Shown: in pieces, positions 50,270 through 61,800 of the stretch
Position numbering within the stretch: position 1 is the first letter of the stretch
Layout of the letters: every line of letters starts with the position of its first letter
DNA from: Pithys albifrons albifrons
Lineage: Eukaryota; Chordata; Aves; Passeriformes; Thamnophilidae
Direction of reading: 5' to 3'
DNA: 64,000 bases
Assembly: GCF_047495875.1 (NCBI RefSeq)
Contig: NC_092497.1
Location: 78,957,749 to 79,021,748, forward strand
Notes under the pieces: generated by a model
What the model saw: only the letters and a program-made list of their open reading frames with translations
What the model was told of the DNA's origin: nothing
Databases searched by the model: none
Program-made: the position numbers and the translations under genes

Positions 50270-51468
50270 TAAAACAGGAAGACTTCTACCAGTCACCATC
50301 TTAGATACCACTCCAACCAATGTCATGGCCAACCTGATCTCCTTCTATGACAAAGGGACCTGCTTAGTAGATGAGGGGTAGGCTGTGGATGTTGCCTGTC
50401 TAGACTTCAGTAAAGCATCTTAACACTTGCTCCCAGAGAACCTGACTAGTAAGGGCTTGGATGGGTATACTCTTTCTTAGGTTATAAACTGTGGCTGGAT
50501 GGCTGGGCCCAGAAAGTGGCAGTGAATAGAGTTACATCAAATTGACAGCTGGTCACCAGTAGCATCCCCCAGGGCTCAGTGCTGGGGCAACTCAGAGCTG
50601 CTTGATATTTTCACTGATGAGGGAATCAAGTATATCCTCTTTAAGTTTGCAGAGGACACCATGCTGGGTGGGAGTGTTAATCTGCTGGAGGGTAGGAAGG
50701 CTCTGCAGAAGGATCTGGACAGGACAGATCAGTGGGATGAGGACCACTGCATGAGGTTCAAACAAGACTCAGTGCTGGGTCCTGTCCTTGGGACTCATCA
50801 ACTCCAGGCATCACTGCAGACTGGAGAAAGGGTGTCTTGAGAGCTACTCAGCAGAAAGGGACTTGGAGGTGCTGTTTGACGGCTGACTGGATATGAGCCA
50901 GCAATGTGTCCATGTGGCCAAGAAGGCAAATGGCATCCTGGCCTGTATGAAGAATAGTGTGGCCAGCAGGTGTGACTGCATCTCAAGTTCTGTGCTCAGT
51001 TTTGGACCTCTCACTTCAACAAAGACATTGAGGTGCTGGAGTATTTCTATGGAAGAGCAATAGAACTGGTGAAAGGTCTAGAAAACATCATAGGTGATGT
51101 AGCTGAGGAAACTGGAGTTGTTTAGTCTGGAGAAGTGTCACCCAGCTTGAGCACCATTAATAAATTATTTTAAGAATCCAGACATCTGAGACTGTTCTGG
51201 GAAACCTGGGGTTGAACCAGTATGGAAATCTGGCCTGACTATGTGAGTGTGGTGTGTGCAGCTGTGAAGGAGTCTCAGTTTGAGCACAGGTGGTGCAAGT
51301 GTGACTGCCAGAGTAACTTTTGGATGGTCAGATGAGAAATTTTCTTGAACAGGATGTCACACTTGGAGTTATGGTTAAGGGGTGATTATGGTGGTGGTAG
51401 GTTGATAGTTGGACTAGTTGATCTTGAAGGTCTCTTCCCACCTTGATGGTTCGTGATTCTGTGATTCC
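50270..51468 (+). repeat. CR1 LINE, 3' third with broken reverse-transcriptase frame
   Basis: Pieces of the CR1 ORF2 can be read in shifting frames (for example KGTCLVDEG then CLDFSKAS, and LDGWAQKVAVN-like text), and stops interrupt them. The element ends with the classic GGTCTCTTCCCACCTTGATGG and GTGATTCTGTGATTCC. Sequence at about 51140-51335 does not read as CR1 and may be a separate insertion. Confidence 0.88.
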
Positions 51469-52330
51469 ACATCCCATCCAGACCAAATCAGCTACTCAAA
51501 TATGAAATAGGAATCCAGACTTTCAGGTTGTTCCTTACTTACAGTTGATACAGTCTGAAATAGTCAAAATTCTCTTCTTTCATACAGTAAGGCAAAATGG
51601 CTACACTCATTTGCGATAAAATCGCAGAACCTTAGAGTAAATTTAACATTTGTGCAGTTTGAAAACATAATCATCTTTTTAGGTCCCACAAGTGTTTTCT
51701 CTTCTTTTTTCTTATTTGTGTTGTGGATCTTAGACAACAATCACATATTAAATAGCATTGATTTTAATGTATTCATTTTATTCTTAAAACATTATACGGT
51801 CCAGAAGCAATTTCCTGATTTTTTTACACTGAGTAATAGACGTTTGGTGCAGAAGTATGAGAATAGCAAGAATTTCAGAAAGCATGAAGTGGAATTTTAA
51901 ACTTTTGTTGAGAAACGTAATTACAGAATTAAATTATTTTAATTAAAATCTGTTAATTTATCTGGTTTTCTGCAGCTTAGAAAGGTCATTAATGCTAAAT
52001 TGGTATTTTTCAGTCAGTTTCCTAGTTTATGCTTTAGGATTTCTGTGTTAATAAAGTTACAAATTGTTAAATTTTTTAAAAATTATTTGAATAATTAGGA
52101 AAAAGAATATAAACTATGGTTGAATATTCATACAACCAGATAAATCTGTTATTCAAAATTATTAGTTCAGAGGAAAAAAAAACTAAAAAAGAAGAAAAGT
52201 TTTTGTAAAGCTAAGGAAGCTTTAAACAAAACAAAAATATATGGTAAAAATTTTTCTGTCAAATTTCAAAAGCACCTTTCATATCAACAATTTACAAAGC
52301 ATCATGAGATAAAATGAAAAATCAAGTAAT
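51469..52330. other. Unassigned AT-rich sequence
   Basis: No gene or repeat was recognised. Confidence 0.5.
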
Positions 52331-52428
52331 CACTGTGATTCTTGGGACTGTCCTGTGATGGGCCAGGAGCTGAACTTTGATGATCCTTCATGGTCCCTTC
52401 CAACTCAGAATATTCTATGATGCTATGG
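52331..52428 (+). repeat. Short CR1 3' fragment
   Basis: GTGATTCTTGGGACTGTCC, GGGCCAGGAGCTGAACTTTG and ATGATCC-type text precede TATTCTATGATGCTATGG. This is the last roughly 100 bp of CR1. Confidence 0.85.
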
Positions 52429-54080
52429 TCTGATCATTGTTAGTTAATAAATCTTTTACTATATAGTCAATTACTTTATGTACACATCAATATACTTTTG
52501 TGGAGATAAATAAATTGCTAGCCTTTTTTTGCAAAAGTTTGTATTTTATAGAAATTTAGCCTAAAGAAAGTGTTTTCATGGAATTTAAAGAAGAGAAGAA
52601 ATTGCTAACATTACTCACTGAGAAAAAATAAATTTCTGAAAATTGAGGAAAATATATCTTGCCTCCTAATATTTTCTATTTAATTTTTGAAGTGGAGGAC
52701 ACTTTCTTACAGTAAATGTCAGTGCAAATTTTGAGTAAGTATTTCCCCTAACTATCTGGACTTTTAAATTCAACCTGATTTACTTACAAACTTTTTTTCA
52801 CTCAAACATGCAAGCAAGAGGTTGTTAGCTCAAATATATTTCAAACCAATGGATTTTAAACAAATGCTGTAGGTGCTCAATTTAGAACAATCCCAGTCTG
52901 AGAGCAGCAATGTGTGCAATCTTTCCAATCAAACAGGTTTAAATTTCATATATCTAAAAAGTTTCAAATTAATTGTTTACAAGAATCTTTTTTGCTGAAA
53001 TTACATTGAGAAGAAAACCGAATAATATTATTAGAAGTATATCTTTGCAAATTATATTTGCAAACAGAAAATGAGGCAAGACTTTCAGGATGAATAATTA
53101 TTTACATTCTTTTGAAAATTCAGTTTTAAAATTAACTTGAACATCAGCACAGTCTGCATTTTTGAGAGACTGAGTAGAACGTATTCTTTCTGTTCATTAA
53201 AGTTTACAATCAAAAAAAGAATATGCATGCATACACAAAGACCTCTCCAAAACCCAAGCCTTTAAAAGTTTAACAGCTTCAGCTACATTCACTAAGATTT
53301 CACAGACATTTTCTTGTTTAAATGTCAGTGCTGTACACACTTATTAGACAAACTGTCAACAACTGAAAAGAATTTGCTTTGGCTGAATGTCATCTACAAG
53401 TTGTTAGGAGTCTAATCTCATCATCTGACAAATGTTAATGGTTTAGCAACAGATCCCTTCAAGGCAGAAATTTCCCTTAAGAACAGAGAAAGCACAAATG
53501 AGACTTTACAGCAATAACTGTTAGTATGACTTGCTTATGTAACAGTAATTTCAATCAGTCTTTATAAATCTGTGCCTGATGCAGGCATTTTCATTTTCTT
53601 TATTTTGTACATCCACCTGTATGAAGATTCTTCAGTCATCCATATTCATGTGCACTGAAGAAATAAAGCTAAAAAAGGCCAACAAAAGAAAACAAAGGGG
53701 GGTGGGAGGAAAAAAAAGCCTGTGATAGTTCTTGAGCTACAGAAATTAAATCAGTAGTTTTGCTTCTCAGCTCTTTTTCACATCTTAAGACAGATAAGTA
53801 AATGACAATTACTCTCCACTGAAGGGTGAAGAAGGTCAAAGCACACACTTTCTCAGCTCCCAAAAAATTCAGTGTAAATCCCTTGTTATTTTTCTGAGAA
53901 CGTCTCAGTAGTTCTTTAAAACCCTGGTGCTTTACTTCCCTTCTTCACAGAGATTGTTTAAATGAAGGGCTGTTTTTTACAAACCTAATGGAAAAACTCA
54001 AACCTGAATAGATTATTATTATTGCAAGAAGAATTCATTACCTGGAGAAGGAATGAAGATGGAATAGAAAGTGACTGGAA
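52429..54080. other. Unassigned AT-rich sequence
   Basis: No gene or repeat was recognised. Confidence 0.5.
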
Positions 54081-54390
54081 TCATAAAATCATGGATGGGT
54101 TTGGGTTGGAAGGGGCAATCAAAGATCATCTTGTTCCAAGCCACCTGCCAGGGACAGGGACAACTTTCACTAAACCACGTCGCCCAAAGCCTCATCAAAT
54201 CTGGCCTTGTGGGACGGGATACCCACAACTACTCCGGGCAACCTGTTCCAGCATTTTACCACCTTATCAGTAAAGAATTTCTTTCTAGTATCCAGTCTAA
54301 AGCTACCCTCTTCCAGTTCAAAACTGTTATCCCTCTTCCTGTCACAAGTGTTCCTAAAAAGAATTCTTTCCCATCCTTCCAGTAGATCCC
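54081..54390 (-). repeat. CR1 LINE 3' fragment
   Basis: It begins TCATAAAATCATGGATGGGT and runs through GGGTTGGAAGGGGCAATCAA, CTCCGGGCAACCTGTTCCAG and AAGAATTTCTTTCTAGTATC. This is the inverted CR1 3' end, truncated at about 310 bp. Confidence 0.92.
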
Positions 54391-56369
54391 GTTTCAGTTT
54401 GATGTGTAAGGACTGAATGTTGAGTCATCTCAATATAGCAATTAAAGAAAACTGATAAATTGATATAAACTTTTATAAGTACAGCTGTGATGGTCAGAAA
54501 ATGCTAAGATCATAAAACTCTCTTTAATATGGTAAAAATGTCTTTTTATCAGGAAGAGAAAGTCTAGAGAAATTTAGTCAGACAGTTTTATCCTTTATGA
54601 TGAACCTATAAGGACATAGGTCACATTCACTATTACTTTAATTGGAAGAGGGGAAAATGCCATAAATTTTCTGTGTATTGTCAAATTCAAAAATAATTAT
54701 TTTAAACAGACCTTTGTTATAAATGTTACTCAATTTAAAATATTCTATCCACATAGAAGCTAAATCTTTTATAGCTTTAGAAAGCCATTTATATGCTTAA
54801 AATATCATAACATTTACTCTTAAAATTTCGTCCTGCAACTTACATTTTCCCATTTTCCTCCCTCTGACACTGATTCTGTTTTTAATTTGCTTTATTGAAA
54901 TTTTATAGCTTAATTCAATCTATTTAGGTTTTTTGCTATTGGCCATCTATCTACTATATTTTTGACTTTCATTTCTTTAGACTGTGGAGTTTTTTTCTTG
55001 TTTTTAAATATCACTGGTGAGAAAGAGAGAAGTGTTTTATTTACTCACTGTGGAATTGAAGAGACACTTCACTTGAGCAATCAGTAGCCTTTGGTCTAGA
55101 ATCCTTTTAGGCACTTTTATGGTTTTATCTCTAAATTATTAATCATGTTATAGGCTCAGACTGATCCAAATCAAAACTAAGTATTACCATTACCTGAGCA
55201 GAGGTCACTGTAAAATTCCCATATGAATTTTCCCCCATAGGTTGTGATTACTGTACCTGTAGACAAGCTTACTAAAGCATTGCAGAGATGTCCTCTCAGA
55301 CACACTTTTTTTTCCACATGGAAGTTCAGTAATTCCTGGTACTATTTAACTCAATGTTCAAATTTGGATGATGAGGAATAGATTTATTTAACAGAGAAAA
55401 TGTTAATATTATCTTAGAGAAGAGGACTACTGCAATAATTGAAATACTGAGAAATGACTGAGAATAAAATTGAAATATTTTGATAACTAAATTAGATGTA
55501 TTCCTGATAGCATTTTTGTTTTAAGAAGAAGAGATTATACTAAATGCAAGCTTCACTGCTTGCAAGTAACCATATGTTTTGATCTAGGTTACTTTTAGGC
55601 TGTTTTAAGTATTTCTAGATAGTTTTTGGTATAGCAAATTTTAGATTCTCAATGCTCTGAAATTCAAAAAACTCCTAATCCCAGTTCATCACTTGCCACA
55701 TCACTTCAGTGTATTCATAGAAGTAATCATATCCCTCATGACATTCAGTTTCCTGGGCTCTGGATAGAAAATGGCAGTAATGGAACTGTTAATGTAATAA
55801 TAAACAGTCCCCACTGGAGAAGTCTCTCAGGAATGACAGCTGTTAGATTTCTCCACCAAATATTCACCTAGAAGATATTTTGGATATATCGCTATAACTA
55901 GCAAAAAACTCACAAAATCTCAGCTTTAAAAATGTCCTCAGACCAAGACACCTTGAACTGACTGAATTCATTTAAAGTAAGAGTTTAGACAAAATTGAAG
56001 TTAAACATGTGATTTAGTTATTTCTGTAAAACTATGTAAAAGCATAAATTTTGTTAAATAAATCATGTTTTCAGAATAACTACACTGAAATTTTGAACTG
56101 AAGAGTTCTAGATGATTGAAGATGAAGAAGCACTGCCTTATATTCAAATTGGAGCTTGTATGCCAAGGAAAGGAAGGCGACTGGTCTGCAAAGAGGGGCT
56201 ACCTCGATGAATAATCTTTGTAAACAGTAAGAAAAAGGGAGACTGTTGAAGACAGTGCTTGACAGCAAGGAAAGTATGTGTGAAAAAAGACCTTTCTAAC
56301 CAGATCTGTTCAAGAACATTTAGGGTTTTTTCATGATGGAAGGGAAAAAAAAAAGAAAATAGTGAAACA
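54391..56369. other. Unassigned AT-rich sequence
   Basis: No gene or repeat was recognised. It is the left flank of the provirus. Confidence 0.5.
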
Positions 56370-56374
56370 GGTCC

Positions 56375-57057
56375 TGTTGTAGTTTGGGATTATTATGTAA
56401 ATTCTCTCCCCTGCCACTTAACTGCCCAGGCCAGCGGTTAACAAAAGAAGCAGTTAACTGTGATCGCTGGGGTGGGGGCAGGTTTGTCTCTTTTGGTTTT
56501 TTTTTTGGATATTCTCCTCAGTCTTGGCTCGGCGGAAGGGGGGAGTGGGGACTCCAAGGAGGCAGGCTGCCCTGCTGGTTACTGCTGGGGTTTTCCCTGG
56601 CTGTCTTGCCGCTGCCTACTTCGGACCACCTTTTCCTGCCGTGCTGCTGCCTGCCTTGGATTTGCTGCTGGTTGCTCGTACCTTTCTGCTTCTTGGACGG
56701 GGAACACAGGGGGAAGAGACTGAGTCCATCTGAAAGCTCACTGCTCGTCTGTTTCGCTGGAGAGGGACTGAAACTCACTCTGCAGCCAGCCGAGCTGTGA
56801 CAAGGACACTTAAGTATAACCTTTTCTCCCGGAGGAAAACCTGCTGGGTTTTGTTGTTGTTTTTTTTTTCTCTTATGGTGTTGGGGAAGTGGGTTGCACT
56901 AGTCTGTTTACATATATATATATATATATAGCAGTTATCCTTCTTGTATTAAAATTCCTTTTCTTAAATTTGATAAAGAGTGGTGTGATTATTGTGGAGG
57001 AGGCCCCTCCCCTGCTTGTGGGTAAAACATTTTGGTTTTTCCCCTCAAACCGAGACA
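56375..57057 (+). mobile_element. 5' LTR of the provirus
   Basis: It starts TGTTGTAGTTTGG and ends AACCGAGACA. A TATAA lies at 56815-56819 in AAGTATAACC, and ATTAAA at 56948-56953 is the likely polyadenylation signal. U3 is therefore about 470 bp and R-U5 about 210 bp. A TA microsatellite lies at about 56913-56930. The 138-codon frame across it is a chance frame. Confidence 0.95.
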
Positions 57058-57062
57058 TTTCT

Positions 57063-57080
57063 TGGCGCCCAACGTGTGGG
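57063..57080 (+). other. Primer binding site, tRNA-Lys1,2 type
   Basis: It lies 5 nt after the LTR. The first 14 bases, TGGCGCCCAACGTG, match the site complementary to tRNA-Lys1,2. Then TG is inserted before the expected GGGGC. The same type is used by many betaretroviruses and by spumaviruses, whereas ERV-L was named for leucine. Confidence 0.85.
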
Positions 57081-57120
57081 GCTTGTAAACAAAGAAGGAT
57101 AACTGCTATTTTGTGGCACC

Positions 57121-58779
57121 ATGTGGGTCTTGAGCTTAGGGTTCATCAGGACCATCCTGTATAATATATTGGCTTTTTGTTGGTACAAATTCATGCCAAA
57201 AGGAGCGGCAGGTTTAAGTCTTATCAACAAATCAATGAGCAAAACTCAAATAGCCGCAATTATTATTGAGTTCTTACTCTGGATTTATGGTGCCATGAAT
57301 TCGATGCCTTTGGATGTCATGTGGGTGGTGCTCTCCAGGCTGTTTTCCTGCCGCAACCTAAGCTGCTACCTCTGGGGATTCAGTGATAATAGTACGGACC
57401 CTTGGGAAGGAACAAAGGGGAATCTCTTCTCCCAACCCTTTGTCCATTCCCCATTCAAGTCTGCTACAACAGCTTTTGAGATGTTTAAATTCTCCCTGGA
57501 TGCCAGAGATATCTTGCTCTTTATGGTTTTTCTGCAGGGTTGTATCCCTGCAGCTTACAGAATGTTTGAAGGTAGGGCCAGGGTTTTTCCAGAATGCATT
57601 CAGAAACCTAGCCCAGTGAAGGGGGAAAAGCGAGAGAATAAAACCCCTGATGCCACAGTGAAGGGAGAAAAGGATGAGGCTAAACCAGGAGGACAGGCCA
57701 AGCCTATGGAAGTTGCCCCTATTCAGAAAAGGAAATATAAGACCAAATTAGACCATCCAGCAGACGATGAGGGGGCTGCTGCACCTCCACAGCAAGCAGA
57801 CCCAGAGCCTGAGATCATCACTGAGTCATTGTCATTTGATAATCTCCGTAGTTTGCGGAAAGACATTGCTCGACACCCGGGTGAGCCCATCCTGACTTGG
57901 TTGATCCGAGTTTGGGACCTTATGGGTGAAACCTTACAACTGGATGGTGCTGAAGCCAGGTTTTTGGGGGCTCTGGCCCAGGACGTGGCTATTGAACAGG
58001 TGTTCGTGAGGGAATCAAAGCCCCTTTCACTCTGGGCACGACTTCTAACGAGTGTAAGAGAGAAGTTTGTTTATAGAGAAATCCTGCAGGAACATCATAT
58101 TAGGAAGACTTGGAAGACGATGGAAGAAGGAATTTTACGTCTGAGGGAGATGGCAATGATGGACGTGCTTTTTGGAAGAGGTGGGCAAGCCAATAATGAC
58201 CCTGACAAGGTCAGATGCACACCACATATGTGGTGGGACCTTTCACGCTCGGGGCCAGCTGAATACACCGATTTCCTGGCATCCATGTATAGGGAAGAGA
58301 ACCATGAAACAGTGGACGCAGTAGCAAATAAGCTCCGGATATATGAAAGCATGACCCACAGCCCAATGCAGGCCCGTATTTCTGCTGTAGAGACATTGGT
58401 TGAGAGTCTCAAGACGCTGCCTGCAGAGGTAAAAGCGATCAGAGAGGAAATTAGGGAAAGTCTCCAAGTGGCACCAGTGCGAATGAGAACCTCTGAAGTC
58501 AGAGCCAGACGCCCCCCAGCCAGAGGAACTGGACAGACCTCACGAACTGAGATGTGGTACTTCCTGGCCAAACATGGAGAAGACATGGGACGGTGGGATG
58601 GGAAACCCACCCGTGCCCTTGCAGCCCGAGTACAAGAACTGAAGGAGAATGGAAGAAGGTCAGTGAGAGTAAGTGCAGTCCCAGTTTCCCACGGGCAAGA
58701 ATCTGACCCACAGGAGGGCACCTCCCAGGTGTACTCATCGAGAAAAGGTTCTGACCGCTATGACCAGGATCAGTGTTAG
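57121..58779 (+). CDS. gag: Gag polyprotein
   Basis: A 552-codon structural polyprotein that would build the intracellular particle. The ATG at 57121 lies about 40 nt after the primer site and is the first long-frame ATG. Residues 1-25, 43-58, 63-76 and 130-143 are hydrophobic, an unusual membrane-like N-terminus with no MG myristoylation start. Residues 163-235 are charged and proline-rich (linker). Residues about 236-405 (SLSFDNLRSLRKDIA onward, with ILTWLIRVWDLMG) look like a helical capsid domain. Residues 405-450 could form a coiled coil, and 455-475 are Arg-rich (RARRPPARGTG). No CCHC zinc knuckle is present. The frame ends at a UAG (58777-58779) that is in frame with pol. Gag identity rests on position and capsid-like layout, not on a strong motif. 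Confidence 0.88.
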   Translation: MWVLSLGFIRTILYNILAFCWYKFMPKGAAGLSLINKSMSKTQIAAIIIEFLLWIYGAMNSMPLDVMWVVLSRLFSCRNLSCYLWGFSDNSTDPWEGTKGNLFSQPFVHSPFKSATTAFEMFKFSLDARDILLFMVFLQGCIPAAYRMFEGRARVFPECIQKPSPVKGEKRENKTPDATVKGEKDEAKPGGQAKPMEVAPIQKRKYKTKLDHPADDEGAAAPPQQADPEPEIITESLSFDNLRSLRKDIARHPGEPILTWLIRVWDLMGETLQLDGAEARFLGALAQDVAIEQVFVRESKPLSLWARLLTSVREKFVYREILQEHHIRKTWKTMEEGILRLREMAMMDVLFGRGGQANNDPDKVRCTPHMWWDLSRSGPAEYTDFLASMYREENHETVDAVANKLRIYESMTHSPMQARISAVETLVESLKTLPAEVKAIREEIRESLQVAPVRMRTSEVRARRPPARGTGQTSRTEMWYFLAKHGEDMGRWDGKPTRALAARVQELKENGRRSVRVSAVPVSHGQESDPQEGTSQVYSSRKGSDRYDQDQC

Positions 58780-58852
58780 AGGGGCCCTGCCTCTAGCCAG
58801 GTAGAGGCACGGGACAACCGTGTCTATTGGACTGTGTGGATTCGATGGCCTG
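58777..58852 (+). promoter_or_regulatory. UAG readthrough signal with downstream stem-loop
   Basis: After the UAG (58777-58779), TGCCTCTA (58788-58795) pairs perfectly with TAGAGGCA (58802-58809) around a 6-nt loop, GCCAGG. After one C-C mismatch, two more G-C pairs follow (58785-58786 with 58811-58812). The 8-bp stem begins 8 nt after the stop, as in gammaretroviral readthrough. Loop bases CCAGG could pair with CCTGG at 58848-58852, making a pseudoknot. The function is inferred from the arrangement. Confidence 0.7.
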
Positions 58853-61800
58853 GTACATCAGACCCACAAAAGTATAAGGCTTTGGTTGATACTGGCGCTC
58901 AATGCACATTAATGCCATCAGGACATGTGGGCTCAGAAACTATTTCTATTTCTGGGGTGACAGGGGGATCTCAAGAGTTGACTGTGCTAGAAGCTGAAGT
59001 GAGCTTGACAGGGAGAGATTGGCAGAAACACCCCATTGTGACTGGTCCAGCCGCCCCATGTATCCTGGGCATTGACTACCTCAGGAATGGATATTTTAAG
59101 GACCCAAAGGGGCATAGATGGGCTTTTGGAATAGCCACTGTACAGACAGAAGGGATTGAACAATTGAACTCATTGCCAGGTCTCTCAGAAAGTCCTTCTG
59201 CTGTTGGACTGTTGAAAGTTGAGGAACAGCAAGTGCCAATTGCCACCACGACAGTGCACCGTCGGCAATACCGAACGAACCGTGATGCTGTGATCCCCAT
59301 CCATAAGATGATCCGTGAACTGGAGAGCCAAGGGGTGGTCAGCAAAACCCACTCACCCTTCAACAGCCCCATCTGGCCTGTGCATAAGTGTGATGGAGAA
59401 TGGAGATTGACTGTGGACTATCGTGGCTTGAATGAAGTTACCCCACCGCTGAGTGCCGCTGTGCCGGACATGCTGGAGCTCCAGTATGAACTGGAGTCCA
59501 GGGCAGCAAAGTGGTATGCCACTATTGACATTGCTAATGCGTTCTTCTCCATTCCTCTGGCACCAGAGTGCAGGCCACAGTTTGCTTTTACCTGGAGGGG
59601 CGTGCAGTACACCTGGAACCGACTACCCCAGGGGTGGAAACACAGTCCCACCATCTGTCATGGACTGATCCAGACTGCACTGGAGAAGGGTGAGGCTCCA
59701 GAACACCTGCAATACATTGATGACATCATTGTGTGGGGGGACACAGCAGAAGAGGTTTTTCAGAAAGGAGAGAAAATCATCCAGATCCTTTTGGGAGCTG
59801 GCTTTGCCATCAAACGGAGTAAGGTTAAGGGACCAGCCCAAGAGATCCAGTTCCTGGGAGTGAAGTGGCAGGATGGACGCCGTCAGATTCCAACAGAAGT
59901 CATCAATAAGATCACAGCAATGTCTCCACCCACCAGCAAAAAGGAAACACAAGCCTTCCTGGGTGCCATAGGGTTCTGGAGGATGCATATCCCAGCATAC
60001 AGTCAGATCGTAAGCCCTCTCTACTTGGTAACCCGTAAGAAGAATGATTTCCACTGGGGCCCTGAGCAGCAACAAGCCTTTGACCAGATTAAGCATGAGA
60101 TTGCTCAGGCTGTAGCCCTTGGACCAGTCAGGACAGGACCAGACATACAGAACATGCTCTACTCCGCTGCCGGGAATAATGGCCTGTCTTGGAGCCTTTG
60201 GCAGAAGGTGCCTGGTGAGACTCGAGGCCGACCACTTGGATTCTGGAGCCGAGGCTACAGAGGATCTGAAGCCAACTATACCCCCACAGAGAAAGAGATC
60301 CTAGCCGCCTATGAAGGAGTTCAAGCCGCCTCAGAGGTGATTGGCACAGAAGCACAGCTGTTTCTGGCACCTCGACTACCAGTGCTGAAGTGGATGTTGT
60401 CAGGACAGGCTGCCTCTACACATCACGCCACTGATGCTACCTGGAGCAAGTGGATTGCCCTGATTACGCAGCGCGCCCGTATAGGAAAATCAAATCGCCC
60501 TGGGATCCTGGAAATCATCACAAACTGGCCTGAAGGTGAAAATTTTGGTCTAGCAGATGAAGAGGAAGAGCAGGTGACACGTGCGGAAGAAGCTCCACCA
60601 TACAATCAATTGCCAAAAGAGGAAATACGCTACGCCCTCTTCACCGATGGCTCCTGTTGCATTGTAGGGACTAATCGCAAATGGAAAGCAGCTGTATGGA
60701 GTCCCACACGACAAGTTGCAGAAGCTACTGAAGGAGAAGGTGGGTCGAGTCAGTTTGCAGAGCTTAAAGCCGTGCAGTTGGCCCTGGACATTGCTGAACG
60801 AGAGAAATGGCCAAAGCTTTACCTCTACACCGACTCATGGATGGTGGCCAATGCTCTCTGGGGATGGTTAGACCGATGGAAGAAAACCAATTGGAAATGC
60901 AGAGGGAAACCCATCTGGGCTGCCGATATATGGCAAGATATTGCCACCCGAGTAGAGAAGCTGATTGTGAGAGTCCGCCACGTAGACGCACACGTGCCCA
61001 AAAATCGGGCCAATGAGGAACATCTCAACAACCAACAGGCAGACCGAGCTGCGCAAGTGAAAGTATCACAGACAGATCTGGACTGGCAGCACAAGGGAGA
61101 GCTGTTCTTGGCTCGATGGGCCCATGATGCCTCGGGCCATCAGGGCAGAGATGCCACTTATAAATGGGCACGAGACCGAGGGGTGGATTTAACCATGGAC
61201 ATTATCTCTCAGGTTATCCACGACTGCGAGACATGTGCTGCCATTAAGCAGGCTAAGAGAGTGAAGCCCCTGTGGTATGGTGGACGCTGGGATAAGTATA
61301 AGTACGGGGAGGCCTGGCAGGTTGACTACATCACACTGCCACAGACCCGCCAAGGCAAGCGCTATGTGCTCACCATGGTGGAAGCAACCACAGGGTGGCT
61401 GGAGACACACCCAGTGCCTCACGCCACTGCTCGGAACACCATCCTAGGCCTGGAAAAACAAGTGCTGTGGCGACATGGCACCCCAGAACGAATTGAGTCA
61501 GATAATGGAACTCATTTCAAAAACAGCTTAGTTGCTACCTGGGCGAGAGAACATGGCATTGAGTGGGTGTATCATATCCCCTACCATGCACCAGCTGCCG
61601 GGAAAGTTGAGCGGTGTAATGGACTGTTAAAAACCACTTTGAAGGCGTTGGGTGGAGGGACTTTCAAACACTGGGATCAACACTTAGCAAAGGCTACATG
61701 GCTAGTCAACACTAGAGGCTCTGTCAATCGAGCCGGCCCTGCCCAATCAGAACCCCTTCACACTGTAGATGGAGACAAAGTCCCTGTAATACACCTGAGA

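Noticed and set aside
58095..58721. 208-codon minus-strand frame inside gag
   Set aside because: Antisense shadow of the gag frame, with no independent motifs.
59623..60096. 157-codon minus-strand frame inside pol
   Set aside because: Antisense shadow of the pol frame.
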